A stretch of DNA of 7,808 bases from NCBI GenBank assembly GCA_030040495.1, contig JASHTP010000143.1, positions 1 through 7,808 on the forward strand, read 5' to 3'. The stretch comes from Alphaproteobacteria bacterium (GTDB taxonomy: Bacteria; Pseudomonadota; Alphaproteobacteria; ATCC43930; CGMCC-115725). Below, one piece after another: positions 5,856 to 7,808 of the stretch. Position 1 is the stretch's first letter, and every line of letters begins with the position of its first letter. The position numbers were made by a program, and so were the translations under genes. A model generated the notes under the pieces. It was not told the DNA's origin and made no database searches. It worked only from the letters and a program-made list of their open reading frames with translations.

Positions 5856-6616
5856 GCACGAGCCTCGACCTCGCCGATCCGCTAGCCGCCTTCCGCCTCG
5901 ACGGCGAGGTGGCGGCGGTCACCGGCGCCGCCATCGCCGAGGCGTTTGCCCGCGTCGGCGCGCGCGTGGCGCTGCTCGATCGCGACCGGATCGGCGCCGA
6001 AGCGGTCGCCGGCAAGATCGGCGGCGCCGCGCAGGTCTGGCCGCTCGACGTCGCCGATGCGGCGGAAGCGACGCGCGTCTTCGACGAGCTCGCGTCGCGC
6101 TGGGGACGCATCGACGTGCTCGTCAACAGCGCCGGCATCGCCATCCGCAAGCCGGCGCTCGAGCTCGCGCCGGCGGATTGGGAGCGCGTCATGGCGGTCA
6201 ACGTCACCGGCTCCTTTCTCTGCGCCCGCGCCGCGGCGCGGCACATGCTGGCGCGCGGCGCCGGACGCATCGTCAACATCGCCTCGATCATGGGCTTCTC
6301 CGGCGGCATCTATCCCAACGTCGCCTACCAGACCTCGAAGGGCGCGGTGGTCAATCTGACGCGCGCGCTCGCCGTCGAATGGGCGCGCCAGGGCATCCGC
6401 GTCAACGCCGTGGCGCCGACCTATATCCGCACGCCGCTCACCGCCGCGCTGCTGCGCCAGCCCGAGGCGGTGGCCGAGATCGAGCGGCGCACGCCGATGG
6501 GGCGCATCGGCGATCCCGAGGACATCGTCGGCGCCGTGCTCTACCTCGCGAGCCGCGCCTCGGCGCTGGTGACAGGCCATACGCTCGCCGTCGATGGCGG
6601 GTTCCTGGCGCAGTAG
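5852..6616 (+). CDS. short-chain dehydrogenase/reductase with shortened cofactor loop
   Basis: This 254-residue classical-type SDR (FabG/gluconate 5-dehydrogenase-like) starts with an ATGA overlap on moeA and has GAGG (5841-5844) 7 bases upstream. Conserved features are VLVNSAGI (89-96), Asn117 (NVTG), Ser145, Tyr159-x3-Lys163, RVNAVAPTYIRTP (183-195) and the C-terminal VDGG (247-250). The striking oddity is near the N-terminus. The family motif TGAxxGIGxAIA appears as TGAAIA (24-29), so about six residues carrying two of the three cofactor-loop glycines are missing in frame. The rest of the fold is undamaged, with no stop or frameshift. The gap should impair NAD(P) binding. It could be a recent in-frame deletion, a sequence error, or a protein kept for a non-enzymatic role. 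Substrate is unknown, and its place in a molybdenum cofactor operon does not reveal one. Confidence 0.85.
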   Translation: MSTSLDLADPLAAFRLDGEVAAVTGAAIAEAFARVGARVALLDRDRIGAEAVAGKIGGAAQVWPLDVADAAEATRVFDELASRWGRIDVLVNSAGIAIRKPALELAPADWERVMAVNVTGSFLCARAAARHMLARGAGRIVNIASIMGFSGGIYPNVAYQTSKGAVVNLTRALAVEWARQGIRVNAVAPTYIRTPLTAALLRQPEAVAEIERRTPMGRIGDPEDIVGAVLYLASRASALVTGHTLAVDGGFLAQ

Positions 6617-6651
6617 GCGGCGCGCCATTAAACAGTTGAAAGAGCGCCGCC
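6616..6651. repeat. inverted repeat between the SDR gene and moaD
   Basis: GGCGGCGC (6616-6623) and GCGCCGCC (6644-6651) form a perfect 8-bp stem around a 20-base, AT-richer loop. It starts on the last base of the SDR stop codon and ends 19 bases before the moaD ATG. No T-run follows, so it is not a standard intrinsic terminator. It may modulate transcript stability or the ratio of moaD-moaE to upstream genes; that role is inference. Confidence 0.45.
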
Positions 6652-6670
6652 AAAGCCATAGGTCTCACCC

Positions 6671-6922
6671 ATGAAGCTGCTCTATTTCGCCTGGCTGCGC
6701 GCCAGGATCGGCATCGCCGAGGAGCGCATCGAGCCGCCCGCCGAAATCGCCACCGTGGCGGCGCTGCTCGACTGGCTGCGCGGCCGCGGGCCGGGCTTCG
6801 CCGAGGCGCTCAAGGACGCCCGGGTCGTCCGCGTCGCAGTGAACCAGGAATATGTCGGCTGGGACCATCCGCTGCGCCCCTCCGACGAGGTGGCCCTGTT
6901 CCCGCCGGTGACCGGAGGCTGA
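6671..6922 (+). CDS. moaD: molybdopterin synthase small subunit MoaD
   Basis: MoaD is the ubiquitin-like sulfur carrier of molybdopterin synthase. Its C-terminal Gly is adenylylated by MoeB, converted to a thiocarboxylate and inserted into the MoaE active site to donate sulfur to precursor Z (cPMP). The 83-residue protein matches the usual length of about 80. It begins MKLLYFAWLR, the typical first strand, and has the late signature DEVALFPPVTGG (72-83) ending in the required Gly-Gly. It lies 54 bases after the SDR, with only a weak AGG (6660-6662) before the ATG, and 5 bases before moaE. Its last codons double as the moaE ribosome-binding site. Pairing with moaE makes the assignment secure. 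Confidence 0.96.
   Translation: MKLLYFAWLRARIGIAEERIEPPAEIATVAALLDWLRGRGPGFAEALKDARVVRVAVNQEYVGWDHPLRPSDEVALFPPVTGG
6914..6918 (+). promoter_or_regulatory. moaE Shine-Dalgarno inside the moaD Gly-Gly codons
   Basis: GGAGG is formed by the GGA-GG of the two terminal glycine codons of moaD and lies 9 bases before the moaE ATG. The essential C-terminal Gly-Gly and the downstream ribosome site therefore share the same bases, which couples synthesis of the two subunits. A second GAGG at 6921-6924 is too close to the ATG to be the better site. Confidence 0.6.
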
Positions 6923-6927
6923 GGCCC

Positions 6928-7380
6928 ATGATCCGCGTGCAGTGCGAGGATTTCGACATCGGCGCCGAGCTCGAGGCGTTGACGCGCGGCAAGACCGGCA
7001 TCGGCGGCGTCACGAGCTTCGTCGGACTGGTGCGCGACGTCGCCGGCGAGCGCCGCATCGGCGCCATGACGCTCGAACATTATCCCGGCATGACCGAGCG
7101 CCAGCTCGCGGACATCGAGGGGGAGGCGCGCCGACGCTGGCCGCTCGAGGCGGTGCTGATCATCCATCGCTATGGAAGGCTCGAGCCCGGCGAGCGCATC
7201 GTCCTCGTCGCCACCGCTTCGGCGCATCGCCAGGCGGCGTTCGATGCCTGCCAGTTCCTCATCGACTGGCTCAAGACCAAGGCGCCGTTCTGGAAGCTCG
7301 AAGAGACGCCGGAAGGCCCGCGCTGGGTCGACGCCCAGGCGAGCGACGACGAAGCGGCGCAACGCTGGACCAAAGATTAG
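6928..7380 (+). CDS. moaE: molybdopterin synthase catalytic subunit MoaE
   Basis: MoaE forms the heterotetrameric molybdopterin synthase with MoaD and converts cPMP into molybdopterin by two sulfur transfers. The 150-residue protein equals the E. coli length. Recognisable motifs are GGVTSFVGLVRD (26-37) with Arg36, LEHYPGM (49-55), RYGRLEPGE (81-89), SAHRQAAFDA (98-107) with His100 and Arg101, and LKTKAPFWKLE (115-125). Lys116 and Lys123 fit E. coli Lys119 and Lys126, and Arg36, His100 and Arg101 fit Arg39, His103 and Arg104, so the active site is complete. The C-terminal RWVDAQASDDEAAQRW also matches the family. It is the last gene of the plus-strand run, and its TAG lies 6 bases from the stop of the convergent gene. 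No intrinsic terminator is visible in the gap. Confidence 0.97.
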   Translation: MIRVQCEDFDIGAELEALTRGKTGIGGVTSFVGLVRDVAGERRIGAMTLEHYPGMTERQLADIEGEARRRWPLEAVLIIHRYGRLEPGERIVLVATASAHRQAAFDACQFLIDWLKTKAPFWKLEETPEGPRWVDAQASDDEAAQRWTKD

Positions 7381-7386
7381 GCCTGA

Positions 7387-7808
7387 TTAGCGCTCCGCCG
7401 CGCCGTGGCGGCCGGCGCCTCGGGCGAAGCGGGCGGCCCCGTCGCGCGCCTCGCCGCTCGCCAGCACGGCGGCGCCGCGGCGGAACTCGTTCGCCATCGC
7501 GGCGGCGAAATCATGGTCCCACTGCTCATAGGCGGAAAGCCGGTCGCTGCGCAGGCAGATCTGCGGCAGCGACGCGAGCTCGCGGGCGAGCGCCTCGGCC
7601 GCTTCGCGCGACGCGCCCTTCGGCACGACCCGGTTGGCGAGCCCCATCGCCAGCGCTTCCGCCGCGCCCACGCCGCGGCCGGTCAGGATCAGATCGAGGG
7701 CGCGGCCCTGGCCGATGAGCCGCGGCAGCCGCACCGTGCCGCCGTCGATCAGCGGCACGCCCCAGCGCCGGCAGAAGACGCCAAGCACCGCATCCTCCTC
7801 GAGGATAC
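7387..7808 (-). CDS. enoyl-CoA hydratase/isomerase (crotonase) family protein (5' partial)
   Basis: The minus-strand frame runs open to the window edge, so the N-terminal half of a protein of about 260 residues, including the oxyanion-hole region, is missing; about 140 codons remain. The fragment has the crotonase core GVFCRRWGVPLIDGGTVRL followed by ALDLILTGR and ALAMGLANRVVP, the usual second half of the fold, then the C-terminal helices ending GAGRHGAAER. The GTG at 7788 is an internal Val codon (EEDAVLGVF), not a start. In an ungapped comparison with rat mitochondrial enoyl-CoA hydratase, the position of catalytic Glu164 (QPE) is Cys here. A classical hydratase reaction is thus uncertain, and the product may be an isomerase, hydrolase-like or otherwise diverged crotonase acting on an unknown acyl-CoA. 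It converges on the moaE operon and is probably unrelated to it. Confidence 0.88.
   Translation of the reverse strand, partial: ILEEDAVLGVFCRRWGVPLIDGGTVRLPRLIGQGRALDLILTGRGVGAAEALAMGLANRVVPKGASREAAEALARELASLPQICLRSDRLSAYEQWDHDFAAAMANEFRRGAAVLASGEARDGAARFARGAGRHGAAER

Noticed and set aside
6636..6664. TTGAAA as the -35 of a moaD promoter
   Set aside because: The hexamer 17 bases later (TAGGTC) is a poor -10 and lies only 6 bases before the start codon.
7375..7390. GATTAG direct repeat covering both convergent stop codons
   Set aside because: Two 6-base copies 10 bases apart are within chance, and there is no hairpin or T-run to make it a terminator.

Overview
The window reads as chromosomal DNA of a GC-rich alphaproteobacterium, probably Rhodospirillales-like. 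That placement is inference from base composition, from the alphaproteobacterial flavour of UvrC (YDNSHIQGSNAVGAM) and from the uvrC-pgsA-moaD-moaE gene order. No phage, transposon, CRISPR array, rRNA or tRNA was seen. Nearly all of it is ordinary housekeeping and cofactor metabolism, and I did not find a convincing undescribed system.

Layout. Bases 2-1064 are a pterin pair: the 3' part of a pteridine-reductase/FolM-type short-chain dehydrogenase (SDR), then a dihydroneopterin aldolase family gene (folB, possibly FolX-like). Bases 1065-1448 are a 384-bp intergenic region. It holds a sharply AT-rich island (about 36% GC by hand count at 1181-1290), a 12-bp palindrome and two DnaA-box-like 9-mers. 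Bases 1449-7380 are a tight plus-strand run, likely one operon: uvrC (excision nuclease), pgsA (phosphatidylglycerophosphate synthase), mobB, moeA, an SDR, moaD and moaE. Bases 7387-7808 are the 3' part of a convergent enoyl-CoA hydratase/isomerase family gene on the minus strand.

How the genes fit together. MoaD and MoaE are the two subunits of molybdopterin synthase, which puts the dithiolene sulfurs into the pterin. MoeA inserts molybdate, and MobB is a GTPase helper of dinucleotide attachment. moaA, moaC, mogA and mobA are not in the window. The pgsA-mobB, mobB-moeA, moeA-SDR and moaD-moaE junctions are overlapping or nearly so, which suggests translational coupling. uvrC and pgsA have no biochemical link to molybdenum cofactor and probably share transcription only.

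Points worth a second look: the SDR between moeA and moaD lacks about six residues of its glycine-rich cofactor loop while the rest of the fold is intact; the first SDR carries an Asp-Tyr-Lys triad like pteridine reductase PTR1 and sits next to a FolB/FolX homologue; and the AT-rich island lies upstream of uvrC.
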